DNA from: Actinobaculum sp. 313 | GTDB lineage: Bacteria; Actinomycetota; Actinomycetes; Actinomycetales; Actinomycetaceae | NCBI RefSeq assembly: GCF_003073475.1 | Contig: NZ_CP029033.1 | Span: 1,240,001 to 1,304,000 of the forward strand | Reading direction: 5' to 3' | DNA: 64,000 nucleotides | In this document: positions 1 to 8,412 of the stretch, piece by piece | Numbering within the stretch: the stretch's first letter is position 1 | Layout: the number at the start of each line of letters is the position of its first letter | Program-made: the position numbers and the translations under genes | Notes under the pieces: generated by a model | The model's input: the letters and a program-made list of their open reading frames with translations, nothing else | The model's database searches: none | Told to the model about the DNA's origin: nothing

Positions 1-408
1 GATCTCGGCAACGCGCGACGGGAGGAAGCTGCTGTAGAGCAGGTCGAGGATTTCGTCGCGTTCAAGCCACTGTGCGGTTGCCAACGCGTGAACTGCGCAA
101 GCTGTGATTTGCACGCTGGGGTCTGGGGCCTGCTTTTCAATGGATAGGCGCACGTCCATCGGTTCGTCGCTACACAGATCGGTGAGGGATGCATCGTCCG
201 CTGCTGTCGCCGCGATATAGACGCTGCCATCGGCACCCAAGCCATGCGCGAGGGAGGAGATGGTAACAATTGGGTCCACGTGGTAGGCGACGAGGGTGGC
301 CTTCCCCGCTCCGGCTAGAAGACGCTGGGCAATTGACAGGCTGCGGGCTTCCCACACGTGGGTGCATACCGCGCTGCGGTCGGGCGAGAGCGTCAGATCA
401 GGATTCAC
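1..408 (-). CDS. DUF2470-like protein, C-terminus cut by window edge
   Basis: An uninterrupted minus-strand frame of 136 codons runs off the left edge. It starts at GTG 408; an in-frame stop lies two codons upstream and an AGGG Shine-Dalgarno-like stretch a few bases before the start, so this start is well constrained. The protein begins with a region about 'SLSIAQRLLAGAGKATLV' followed by alternating hydrophobic stretches, resembling the split-barrel DUF2470 proteins often found with haem or siderophore genes in actinobacteria. That assignment comes from memory of the family and is tentative. A weak IdeR/DtxR-like box lies about 40 bases upstream of the start, which fits iron control. Confidence 0.55.
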   Translation of the reverse strand, partial: MNPDLTLSPDRSAVCTHVWEARSLSIAQRLLAGAGKATLVAYHVDPIVTISSLAHGLGADGSVYIAATAADDASLTDLCSDEPMDVRLSIEKQAPDPSVQITACAVHALATAQWLERDEILDLLYSSFLPSRVAEI

Positions 409-447
409 CGCTCAGCCCTCGCTCGCATTCGAGTAGTCTCCATAGGG

Positions 448-466
448 TAAGGCTAGCCTGACTGGG
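448..466. promoter_or_regulatory. Weak IdeR/DtxR-like iron box
   Basis: The 19-mer TAAGGCTAGCCTGACTGGG matches the classical TWAGGTWAGSCTWACCTWA consensus at about 13 of 19 positions; the left half and centre are good and the right end is poor. It sits between the minus-strand DUF2470-like gene and the plus-strand cupin gene, so it could serve either. It is weaker than the site at 15551. Confidence 0.4.
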
Positions 467-643
467 TAGGGTGCCGTCAAGGCATCGCACGAATTTGGTC
501 ATGAAGAGTAGCTTTCCTGTACTCTATGGAAGAATTAACACGGAAAACACCGCGTTTAGCCGGTAGGGCAGGCGTATTGGTTGTGTGGTGAATCGCAGCG
601 GATTGTCTCCGCGTCGGTTTGTCGCGAGTTCAAAGGAGGGGAT

Positions 644-1009
644 ATGGCAAAACGTACACCGGTCGCCGAGGCCAGTCTTCACGGCAATATAGCCGCGGAG
701 GTTCCGGTTGTCAGGGAGTCGACGACGTCGCGGGTGGTTCTGGACAACCGCCTGCTGCGAGTGGTCGAGTTTACCTTCGATGCGGGCGAATTACTCACGG
801 AACACTCTTCGCCTCGCGCGGTGGTCGTCCAGCTGCTGGAAGGCGAGATGAGTTTCTCGTTGGAAGGGGAGCAGCGAACGCTTCATCCCGCCGACGTTGT
901 TTACCTCGCGCCCGGAGCCAAGCATGCGCTGGTTGCCAAGACTGCGTGCCGGATGAGTCTGGTCATGGTGGATGTCACCGAGGTGCCGGAAGAGGTTCTT
1001 CATGGCTGA
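644..1009 (+). CDS. Small cupin-fold protein
   Basis: This 121-residue protein starts at ATG 644 behind a strong AAAGGAGG at 632-639; an earlier in-frame start at 581 lacks such a site. Residues about 45-110 read as a single cupin barrel, with the pattern EHSSPRAVVVQLLEGEMSF, a glycine turn and 'LHPADVVYLAPGAKHALVA'. The usual two-His/Glu metal set is only partly recognisable. Its stop codon overlaps the start of the next methyltransferase gene, so the two are translationally coupled. Substrate unknown. Its position beside a nitrite reductase-type locus suggests a role in redox or nitrosative stress, which is inference from context only. Confidence 0.75.
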   Translation: MAKRTPVAEASLHGNIAAEVPVVRESTTSRVVLDNRLLRVVEFTFDAGELLTEHSSPRAVVVQLLEGEMSFSLEGEQRTLHPADVVYLAPGAKHALVAKTACRMSLVMVDVTEVPEEVLHG

Positions 1010-1850
1010 GGCCGAAGCTGATCACAAACTGCAAGGGCATTGGCTGCTGGCGTCTCTCGGGAAGAGGGTGCTGCGCCCGGGTGGGCTGGGGTTGACCCGC
1101 AGACTGTTGAGTGCGGCGGCTCTGGGTGGCAATGACAGAATCGTGGAGTTCGGTCCGGGTGTCGGCAAGACGGCAGCCTTGTTGCTTGAGGCGCATCCTG
1201 CCTCATATGTGGGTGTCGATCCGAATCCGGAGGGTCGTCGGCAACTGGAAGCCGTGCTCGCCTGGCACTCCAACGTGCAGATCGTGGTTGCGGACGCCGC
1301 CGAGACGGGACTGCCGGACGGAAGTGCGGATCTCGTTCTGGGAGAAGCGATGCTCACCATGTGCGGGCCGGAGGACAAGGCTGCGATTGTCGGTGAGGCC
1401 GCGCGCATACTGGCTCCCGGAGGTCGCTACGCCATCCACGAGCTAGCACTGACCGATACTGCGCCCGACCCGGAGCCGTCGACGGATCGGGGTGAAACAG
1501 GGCGTGCCATCTCGCGTGAGATCAAGGTGGGGGCGCGTCCCCTGAAGATTCAGGCGTGGAAGAAGCTTCTGGAGAACGCGGGGCTGACCGTTGAATGGTC
1601 GGGGACCGCACCCATGCACCTGCTCGAACCATCGCGGCTGGTTGCCGACGAAGGAATTTGCGGTGCTGCGCGCTTTGCCTGGCGCCTCATGCATCGGCCT
1701 GAAGCGCGAAAGCGAGTGTTTGCCATGCGGCGCAGCTTCCGCGCCCACGGGGATGACCTGATAGCGGTGGCAATCGTGGCGCGAAAGGTGCAAGTGAAGG
1801 CAGAGGCGGGGGATACCGCTGGGGACGCGGCCGCGGCGCGTCGAGAGTAG
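1002..1850 (+). CDS. Class I SAM-dependent methyltransferase
   Basis: This is a 282-residue protein. ATG 1002 overlaps the cupin stop (1002-1009) and is preferred over the upstream in-frame start at 972. The SAM-binding Rossmann fold is visible: motif I 'VEFGPGVGKTAALLL' near residue 50, an acidic end of beta-2 in 'YVGVDPNPEG', and later 'VVADAAETGLPDGSADLVLGEA' and 'ILAPGGRYAIHEL'. These are hallmarks of a UbiE-like methyltransferase acting on a small molecule. The substrate cannot be read from the sequence. The pairing with a cupin and the neighbouring NnrS-like proteins suggest one functional island. Confidence 0.8.
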   Translation: MAEAEADHKLQGHWLLASLGKRVLRPGGLGLTRRLLSAAALGGNDRIVEFGPGVGKTAALLLEAHPASYVGVDPNPEGRRQLEAVLAWHSNVQIVVADAAETGLPDGSADLVLGEAMLTMCGPEDKAAIVGEAARILAPGGRYAIHELALTDTAPDPEPSTDRGETGRAISREIKVGARPLKIQAWKKLLENAGLTVEWSGTAPMHLLEPSRLVADEGICGAARFAWRLMHRPEARKRVFAMRRSFRAHGDDLIAVAIVARKVQVKAEAGDTAGDAAAARRE

Positions 1851-2148
1851 GCATCGCCAGTAGCGGCAGCGCTTGTTGGCGTCGCGTGGGTTCGGGACGG
1901 TTGCAAGGTCGAAGTTCTTCAGTGGCGACCGGGCTTCCCACGCGACGCCAATGTACGGCTGCGAGAGCTCGGCCGCCCCGATCAGAGCGCGGTGTGGGTA
2001 ATGCGGACGATCCGGTGCTTGGGGCCGCTCAATGGCAGGTTCTGAGCGTGGAGTTCCTCGGGCATGATGATTCTCCATTGCTGTGACGTTACGAGGGTGG
2101 ACGATAACTTCCTAATTTATACGATTAGAGCCGTGAAAAAATAATAGC
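1851..2148. other. Intergenic region, no confident gene
   Basis: Nothing is clearly coding on the plus strand. On the minus strand an ATG at about 2066 opens a protein-like stretch (MPEELHAQNLPLSGPKHRIV) that hits a stop after 27 codons. A one-base shift then gives another protein-like stretch (IGAAELSQPYIGVAWEARSP) running into the methyltransferase gene. It could be a small frameshifted gene on the opposite strand. I do not recognise it and do not call it. The last 50 bases are AT-rich and probably hold the promoter of the membrane gene at 2149. Confidence 0.4.
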
Positions 2149-2993
2149 GTGGGCTATCACTCCTGCGCCCACGGAAGTATCCTTCTCGTGACCGCCGCCG
2201 TCATTGGACTGGGCGGTTTGGCTGCGAGACTCACGCGCCTGGGAGTGTGGAGTTCCGTTACCGGTGCTCGCCTGGCCGACCATCACGGCACCCTTGTTCT
2301 CGGGTTCGTCGGTATCCTAGCCGCTCTGGAAGCGGCGAAGGCGCGCTGGGGGTACGCGGCGCCGGAGGATATCGCACTGTGGTGGGTGGCCTTCGTGGTG
2401 CTGCTACTGGTCGGCGCTATAGAGCATGCGTTGCACGACGACGAGCGCGCGTTTTGAGGTACCCTGGCCGTGCTCGTAGCAACGGCATGGTCCGCCATCG
2501 CCGCAAGTGGGACGCGGGCCCTGGGAGCCTGTCTGCTTGCCCTGGTCGGCTTGGCTCTTGTCGGCAACCGCCGCGCGCTCGGTGCCGAGTCCCCTCCTTC
2601 ACCCGGAGAGACAATCTCAGCCGCACAGAGAGGCCACACACCGCCACGCTCACAACACCTCGCAGCGTAACGCTCGGTATCCTCAGCGGCTATCTGCGGG
2701 TGACGGTTGCGGCGGGGGTGCTGCTGTTAGCCGATGACTGGCGCACCGGATATGACATAGTCATTCAGGTGATCATGCTCGGTTTCCTCGGCTCTATGAT
2801 TCTGGCCAGGGTTCCCGACGCCGCGTTGACCAGAAGAATCCTGGTGCCGCTGCTGCTACTCGACGGCGGGGTGAGTATCCGAATCATTGGGACCCTCACG
2901 GGATCGGTGGGTGCCATGCGCGAAGGAGTCATAGCCGCCGTTTTCGGATTCCTCGCCATTCTCGTTATCGCCGTACGTCAGGAGAACGCATGA
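2149..2993 (+). pseudogene. NnrS-like multi-spanning membrane protein, broken
   Basis: A membrane protein appears in two frames. Frame one (GTG 2149) has one or two helices and the family-like 'ADHHGTLVLGFVGILAALE', then a TGA at 2455-2457; the same frame continues with another helix (ALGACLLALVGLALVG) to about 2670. The frame one base back then carries 'LGFLGSMILARVP' and further helices to the stop at 2993. The pattern (HHG...LGF, then LGF..SMI..) resembles NnrS-like haem/copper membrane proteins tied to nitric oxide or nitrite metabolism. With one internal stop and one frame change, the gene looks inactive or mis-sequenced. It ends in an ATGA overlap with the next reading frame. Confidence 0.55.
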
Positions 2994-4085
2994 AGCTGCC
3001 TCGCGCACGCTGGCATCGAGTCACCTGGGTGGTCACCAGCATCGGGATCGTTATGTTGGTCGCAGCACTTGCGGCACAAAGCGTGCTGCCCACTCCGCGT
3101 TGGTACCTCATCCATGTGGCAGGCCTTGGTGTTATCAGTAGTTCTATTCTCATATGGACGTGGCATTTCGCCGACGCCCTCACCCGGCGCAAACAGTCGC
3201 AGGCACGTCGGCTCATCCGGCTGGGGATGCTGGGGTCGGGATGGTGCTCCTAGCGGTTGCGCTCGGCATCAGCGGCCCCCAGGGCGCGTTTTGCGCGTTG
3301 GTGGGTGCGGCCCTGATTCTCAGCGGTTTCACATGGCACGTGCTCGCGCTGCGGCGTGCACTGCGTTCCAAGTTCGCCAGTGCTGGGGTGGTGACACTGC
3401 GCTGCCACTTCGCGGGAGCTACCCTGTTCGTTTTCGGTGCTTTGCTGGGACTCATCATGACAATTGATGTCATCGAGCGGCAGTGGGCAGTGGCGTGGTG
3501 GCCGGTGCTCTATTCGCATCATGATGGCATGGCCATCGCGCATGCCGCTGCCATGGCCATCGGATTTGTCGGGATGACGGTGCTGGGTACGCTTGTGACC
3601 TTCGGGCCCACCGTGGCCCGCACCAGAATGGCACCGGGCGGCATACACCAGGCGGTGCGCCTCATGCCATGGTTGGTGGGCGCCATCGTCGTCGCAGCAC
3701 TCGCCGCCGTGCTCGGGTTTCCCCGCGTTACCGGGCTCGGAGTGCTCCTGTGGGTTGTGATGGGAGCCGGGGAGTTCTCCTTCTGGTCCTATCGGCCTGG
3801 AGGGGTTCCATGCTTGCCGTGGGCGACGGCTGGTTCATGGGTGCGGGGATCTGCTGGATGGAGCTCGCGGCGCTGCTGTGGGGCTGGCAACTCCTTAATG
3901 CAGATAGCGCAGCAGCTGCGCGAAACGTGGCGGGTGGCGCATACGCGCTTCTCCTGGCGGCGGGCGCCTTGCAACTGATCCTCGGCTCGCTGACGTACCT
4001 ATTGCCCGTGGTTCTCGGCGGTGGCCCGGCACGTGTGCGGGCAACGATTGAACGCATTGAACCGAGCGCGGGAGGAGGAGCGTGA
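2990..4085 (+). pseudogene. Membrane domain of actinobacterial multicopper oxidase, frameshifted
   Basis: It begins at ATG 2990, overlapping the previous stop. The frame breaks at GGG 3238-3240 (one base back) and again between about 3781 and 3810 (again one base back), then stops at 4085. Read across the breaks it gives about eight helices, with 'GFVGMTVLGTLVTFGPTVARTRM' and 'LGSLTYLLPVVLGGGP', stretches I associate with the N-terminal membrane half of long actinobacterial multicopper oxidase/nitrite reductase proteins. The usual helices and linker between 'GGGP' and the copper domain are missing: the copper domain follows within about 25 bases in another frame, so a deletion is likely. Confidence 0.6.
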
Positions 4086-4893
4086 GGTTGCTCCCGGACG
4101 CACACAGACAACTTGGACCTTTAACGGCACTACTCCCGGCCCGATACTGCGCGGCAGGGTCGGCGACACTTTCGTCATTGCCTTGACCAACAGCGGTTCG
4201 ATGGGCCATTCGATCAATTTTCATGCGGGCGACGTTTCCCCCGATGACAATATGCGTACTATCGACCCGGGAGAGTCCCTTAGCTACACCTTCACGGCGA
4301 AGCGAGTCGAGATTTGGTTGTATCACTGCTCAACTGCGCCCATAAGCGTACATATCGCCAATGGAATGTTCGGTGCCGTCATTATTGACACGGAGGAGGG
4401 GTTGGATGAGGTCGATGAAGAATACGTTCTGATTCAATCGGAGCAGTATTGGTCCGATGGCCTGAACGTCGGCACCGATGCCACGAAGGTGGTAGCGGTC
4501 CAGCCCGATGTTGTGAACTTCAACGGCTACCCGTTCCAGTATGACCACGCGCCGCTGCGGGCTGCGACCGGTGATCGAGTGCGAATATGGGTGTTGGATG
4601 CCGGGCCGAATCTCGATTTTGCTTTCCATATTGTCGGAACACAGTTCGACACTGTGTGGTCGGAAGGATCGTATTCCCTGCGCCGCAGATGTTCGAATGA
4701 CGCCGCGCTCACCGGTGTTGATTGCGATCCGCAGGTGGGAGGAGACTCGGCGGCTCAGGTGTTGCCGCTACAAGCAGCGCAGGGAGGATTCATTGAGTTC
4801 GTTCCCGTGGAGGCCGGACACTACTCGATTGTCAACCACGCGATGAGTTATGCGGAACGCGGCGCACACGGAACTCTTGAAGTCACCGATTGA
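4021..4893 (+). pseudogene. Copper nitrite reductase-like (NirK/AniA) domain, detached
   Basis: A two-cupredoxin domain homologous to copper nitrite reductases. The open frame could begin at GTG 4021, but homology starts only at about codon 22 (EVAPGRTQTTWTFNG). All expected copper ligands are present: His63, His102-Cys103-His111-Met116 and His68, plus His203 in the second domain (numbering from 4021). The residue matching catalytic Asp98 of NirK (normally IDFH) is Asn66 here (INFH). No good ribosome binding site or signal peptide is visible, and the membrane half upstream is in other frames. I read this as the C-terminal half of a broken oxidase gene; expression as a separate protein cannot be excluded. 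Confidence 0.7.
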
Positions 4894-4995
4894 GCGGGTG
4901 GCGTAGGTGATGGACTGACCGACACATGTCCTCGTTGTAGTACTGGCAACTCCGCAGGCGGGTGCCGTAAGTGATGGATTGACCGCGAACACATG
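4894..4995. repeat. Imperfect direct repeat, two copies
   Basis: Two related segments of 35 and 38 bases, 4894-4928 and 4958-4995, share GCGGGTG, a core GTGATGGA.TGACCG and a final ACACATG, with one gap and few substitutions. They lie just after the nitrite reductase-like domain. No reading frame explains them. They look like a small intergenic repeat family member duplicated in place. The remainder of 4996-5186 contains only the terminator listed separately. Confidence 0.65.
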
Positions 4996-5117
4996 GTGGG
5001 GCAGTCAGGCGTGCCGCCTGGGCCTCGTGCGGCAATGGTCGTTGTGTACGGAACCGTCGGCGCGGTGCGCGTCCCCCGCTTTGCACCGCTGCCGGGAGCG
5101 GCGGCTGTGAACGTAAA

Positions 5118-5149
5118 GGTGGGTGAGAGCCTATGCGCTCCCACCCACC
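5118..5149 (-). terminator. Terminator hairpin after metQ
   Basis: The arms GGTGGGTGAGAGC (5118-5130) and GCTCCCACCCACC (5137-5149) form a 13-bp stem with a single mismatch and a six-base loop. Read on the minus strand it follows the metQ stop and is trailed by a short TTT. It probably ends the met operon. Confidence 0.6.
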
Positions 5150-5186
5150 CGGATGTTGTAACAAGCCGTCTTAGAGACTCCTAGAG

Positions 5187-6077
5187 CTAGAAGGCGGGGA
5201 TAACCTCGCCATTGGGCCAAGTCTCCTCGATGTACTGTGCGACCTCATCGGAATGCAGAAGCTCGTCCAGCTTCTGAACCGCTGCCTTGGTCTGGTCATC
5301 GGTATTGGCATTCCACGCCAAGATATTCGCGTACGGGTTGTCAGCACCGGCCTCCAGGTACAAAGCGTCTGTGGAGGGCTCGAGACCATTTTGCAGGGCG
5401 TAGTTGCCGTTGACGATTCCGATATCGTAATCGGGTAGAAGCTTCGGCACCGACGGCGCATCGGCTTCCTTGAACTGCAGATTCTTCGGGTTGGAGGCCA
5501 GATCGTAGATCGTTGGCGACTCAACATCCTCCAGTTCAATCAGATCGTTGTCCACCAGCAGCTGGAGGGCACGGGCTTGGTTGGACGGATCGTTGGTGAT
5601 AACCACAGTGGCACCATCCTTGAGGTCCTTCAGGTCGGTTATCTTCTCGGAGTAGATTCCATACGGTTCGATATGGATGCCATCACCGTGCTCGAAGTCG
5701 TAGCCCTCGTCCGCCTCTTGGGCCTCCAGATAGGGCAGATGCTGGAAGTAATTGGCATCGATATCGCCATTGTTCAAGGCTACGTTCGGCTGCACGTAAT
5801 CCTGGTACTCCACCACTTCGATGTTAATCCCGGCATCGGCAGCGAGATTCTCCTGCACATAGTCAAGGATCAACTTATGCGGGGTAGGGGAGGCTCCAAC
5901 GGTGATGGTGACGGGGCCATCTGCGGTGGAGTCGGCAGCGGTGGTATTGCCAGAAGTGCTGGTAGATGTATCGCTGGACTCATTCGTTCGCTCGTTGGAA
6001 TCGTTCGAGGAGCCGCAACCGGTGAGAGCCAGTGCTCCTACACCGAGAATAGCGGCAAAGGATCGAATGCGTTTCAT
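5187..6077 (-). CDS. metQ: Methionine ABC transporter substrate-binding lipoprotein MetQ
   Basis: This 296-residue NlpA/MetQ-family binding protein captures D/L-methionine outside the membrane and hands it to MetI-MetN. The signal sequence ends in a lipobox ALTGC with Cys21 as the lipidated residue, followed by a Ser/Thr-rich linker to about residue 52. The family core then starts (ITVGASPTPHKLIL, VEYQDYVQPNVALNNGDIDANYFQHLPYL). It lies 92 bases downstream of metI in the same orientation. Both the family signature and the operon support methionine over other substrates. Confidence 0.93.
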   Translation of the reverse strand: MKRIRSFAAILGVGALALTGCGSSNDSNERTNESSDTSTSTSGNTTAADSTADGPVTITVGASPTPHKLILDYVQENLAADAGINIEVVEYQDYVQPNVALNNGDIDANYFQHLPYLEAQEADEGYDFEHGDGIHIEPYGIYSEKITDLKDLKDGATVVITNDPSNQARALQLLVDNDLIELEDVESPTIYDLASNPKNLQFKEADAPSVPKLLPDYDIGIVNGNYALQNGLEPSTDALYLEAGADNPYANILAWNANTDDQTKAAVQKLDELLHSDEVAQYIEETWPNGEVIPAF

Positions 6078-6169
6078 GGGTCTTCTCTTTCCAAAGATGT
6101 TGTGATTGCGTGTTATTTCAGATATGTGCAGTGATGCTGTGGCTTCGTGGGTTCCCGGCTGGCAGTGCC

Positions 6170-6880
6170 TCAGCGGTGATCTACCAGCCGGCTGAGCATG
6201 TCACCACACATCTGGACAATGGCAACAATGGCCACGATGACGATGACCACAATGGTGACAACATCGACATTGGAGTTGTAGTAGCCCTGGTTGACCGCGA
6301 GAGAGCCAAGGCCCCCGCCTCCGATCGATCCGGCCATGGCGGAGTATCCGATCAGGGTGATGATGAGGATCGTGACGGACTGGATTAGCGCCGGCATGGC
6401 TTCACGCACCAGTACCCCGCCCAAGATACGCATGCGCGAGGCACCCATCATGAGTGCGGCCTCAACCTTGCCGGACTCCACGCCGGAGAGATTCGATTCA
6501 ACGAGGCGGGCAAAATACGGAATTGCCGAAACCGCCAGTGGCACTGCGGCGCCGCGCCAACCGGAAGACGTTTGCACGATGAAGCGTGTGACGGGAATCA
6601 TCCAGAACATGAGGATGATGAAGGGAATCGCGCGTCCCAGGTTCACGGCGAGCCCGAGGACTTGGTTGACGGGCCGGTTGGGAAGCAGTCCATGAGGTCG
6701 TGTGGCCGTGAGGATAACTCCGAGTAAGAGGCCGATGACGATGGATACAAGAGCTGAAGTGGAGACCATCAGGAGGGTCTCCTTCACGGCGCTTCCGAGC
6801 TGTTGTTGGATTGCCGGACTGTTGAACCAGGTGCGGTCATTATCCGCAGCGATGACGGCGAGATGGGCAAGGTAACTCAT
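6170..6880 (-). CDS. metI: Methionine ABC transporter permease MetI
   Basis: A 236-residue inner-membrane permease with about five helices. The EAA-type coupling loop is visible at 'ALMMGASRMRILGGVLVREAMPALIQ', and the usual MetI segments 'NLGRAIPFIILMFWMIPVTR' and 'GYSAMAGSIGGGGLGSLA' are present. The start ATG 6880 overlaps the metN stop as ATGA (6877-6880), showing translational coupling. It forms the MetNI2Q complex with its neighbours. Confidence 0.94.
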   Translation of the reverse strand: MSYLAHLAVIAADNDRTWFNSPAIQQQLGSAVKETLLMVSTSALVSIVIGLLLGVILTATRPHGLLPNRPVNQVLGLAVNLGRAIPFIILMFWMIPVTRFIVQTSSGWRGAAVPLAVSAIPYFARLVESNLSGVESGKVEAALMMGASRMRILGGVLVREAMPALIQSVTILIITLIGYSAMAGSIGGGGLGSLAVNQGYYNSNVDVVTIVVIVIVAIVAIVQMCGDMLSRLVDHR

Positions 6881-7890
6881 AACACCGCCACCTCCTGCTG
6901 CAGAACTGCGCTGACACCTGGTAGCTCTTGGAGCGAGGCGATTGCCCGTCGAGCCTCCGCCGTCGGCACGGTCAAAGACAGCCGGGCGACCTGTGTTGCA
7001 CCGATAGTTTCGAACACTCCGGCGCCGATGTCTGCCCCGAGTGTGGCGGCATGAGTCATCACACGCGATCCGGTCGGTTCGCCGGGGTGAGAAGTGAAGG
7101 AGACGTCAATTACCGCCTGACCGTCGACTGGGTCGACCGCTGGAGGTGGAATGATCCGCAGCCCCAGTGGCGAGTTAACGTCAGCGACAATGTCGGCGAC
7201 GGATCCCGATTCCACCACACGGCCGTGATCCAGTAGCGTCACCGAATCGCATATGCGCCGCACAACGGACATTTCATGCGTAATGATGAGGACCGTCACG
7301 CCATACTGATCACGAACCGACTTGAGCAGGTCGAGGATTTGGTTCGTTGTCTCCGTATCCAGCGCCGAGGTCGGCTCATCGCACAGGAGTACCGAAGGGG
7401 AGTCCGCCATGGCGCGTGCGATGCCGACACGCTGGCGCTGGCCTCCGGAAAGCTGGGATGGGAAGGAACTGGCACGGTCTGTAAGCCCCACCAGCGCGAG
7501 CATCTCTTCCACGCGCTCGCGGATAGCGGCGCGTGACTGCCACTGGGAAGACGCGGAGGTTATTTTCAGCGGGTAGGCAATATTCCCGGCGGCGGTGCGT
7601 GAATCAAGCAGGTTACCGCCTTGGAACACCATACCGATGGAACGCCGCACATCGCGTAGAGCGGTGGGTGCCAGAGTGGTCAGGTCGATGTCATTGAACA
7701 GGATGCGGCCGGATGTGGGCCGTTCCAGTGCCGTGAGGCAGCGAATCAGGGTGGACTTGCCGGCTCCGGATTCTCCGACGATGGCGTGGATATCGCCGTC
7801 CGGCACGGTCAGAGAAATGCCATCAAGCGCCATGACGTCGTCCTGTCCGCGGCGCGGATAGACTTTCACGACGTCTTGAAACTCGATCAT
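6877..7890 (-). CDS. metN: Methionine ABC transporter ATPase MetN
   Basis: A 337-residue ATPase that energises methionine import. Walker A GESGAGKST is at residues 39-47, the signature LSGGQ at 147-151, Walker B LLCDEP at 168-173 and the switch His in VLIITHEM. Residues about 260-337 form the C-terminal NIL regulatory domain, which in this family binds methionine and gives trans-inhibition. ATG 7890 follows a GGAGGG at 7899-7894 that is partly inside the closing helix of a SAM-I riboswitch, so translation is probably shut off when SAM is plentiful. Confidence 0.95.
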   Translation of the reverse strand: MIEFQDVVKVYPRRGQDDVMALDGISLTVPDGDIHAIVGESGAGKSTLIRCLTALERPTSGRILFNDIDLTTLAPTALRDVRRSIGMVFQGGNLLDSRTAAGNIAYPLKITSASSQWQSRAAIRERVEEMLALVGLTDRASSFPSQLSGGQRQRVGIARAMADSPSVLLCDEPTSALDTETTNQILDLLKSVRDQYGVTVLIITHEMSVVRRICDSVTLLDHGRVVESGSVADIVADVNSPLGLRIIPPPAVDPVDGQAVIDVSFTSHPGEPTGSRVMTHAATLGADIGAGVFETIGATQVARLSLTVPTAEARRAIASLQELPGVSAVLQQEVAVL

Positions 7891-7897
7891 ATTCCCT

Positions 7898-7980
7898 CCA
7901 TCGATCGTGGCGGAAGCACCCGTCGAGCGGGTTGCTGCAGTGTCGTTGAGCCACGTCTCTCAGCTGCTCTTGATGAACGG
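7898..7980 (-). promoter_or_regulatory. SAM-I (S-box) riboswitch upstream of metN
   Basis: On the minus strand the leader has the S-box order: P1 5' arm CCGTTCATC (7980-7972), then AAGAGCAGC, the GAGAGA kink-turn part, GGCTC, CTGCAGCAACC, GGTGCTTCC, and the P1 3' arm GATCGATGG (7906-7898). P1 can form eight pairs of nine. The GCAG and CTGC arms close P2. The P1 3' arm shares its last two bases with the metN Shine-Dalgarno GGAGGG. No room remains for a terminator before ATG 7890, so control of translation initiation is likely. Confidence 0.85.
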
Positions 7981-8412
7981 CTACTAGAAAACCACGATGA
8001 CGGGGTGTTGCGCAACACGGGCCACGTTGTGAGCAGAAATTGCGCGATGAGCGAAGGTGTGACCCGTATTTCGGGCACCCGTCTGCGCAGTGCCGCGGCG
8101 CGGGGGAGGCGGGAAAGCAGGGTCGGTCGAGGCACCCACTTGGTCGACGACGGTCGGAGCCGCAGGTTCTCCGGACCGTAGCCGAGCAGGGCGGCGTTTG
8201 TGAGGAAGAAGGTGTCGGAGGCCCCTGTCATGATGGAGGCATGAACATTGACTGTGTCTGGCTGGAGCGCGACAACGCCATACTTGGCAGGCCGCAGGCG
8301 ATATATGCCTGTGAGCTGCGATTCATGCCTTTCCGTTGCTGGGTCTTCGTGTGAGCACTACGCGGCTCCGGCGTCATGCGGTACAGGTCTTGCGGCAGGG
8401 GCACCTGCAGGA
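7981..8412. other. Intergenic region upstream of the riboswitch, no confident gene
   Basis: About 430 bases between the SAM riboswitch and the 3' end of the mntR-like gene. A minus-strand open frame from ATG 8231 reads through the riboswitch into metN and is Ser/Arg-rich, which is not protein-like. A 37-codon plus-strand frame from ATG 8241 lacks a ribosome binding site. The promoter of the met operon should be here, but I cannot point to convincing -35/-10 boxes. Confidence 0.4.

Noticed and set aside
7887-8231. A 114-codon minus-strand ORF running into metN
   Set aside because: It reads straight through the SAM riboswitch, is Ser/Arg-rich and has no ribosome binding site.
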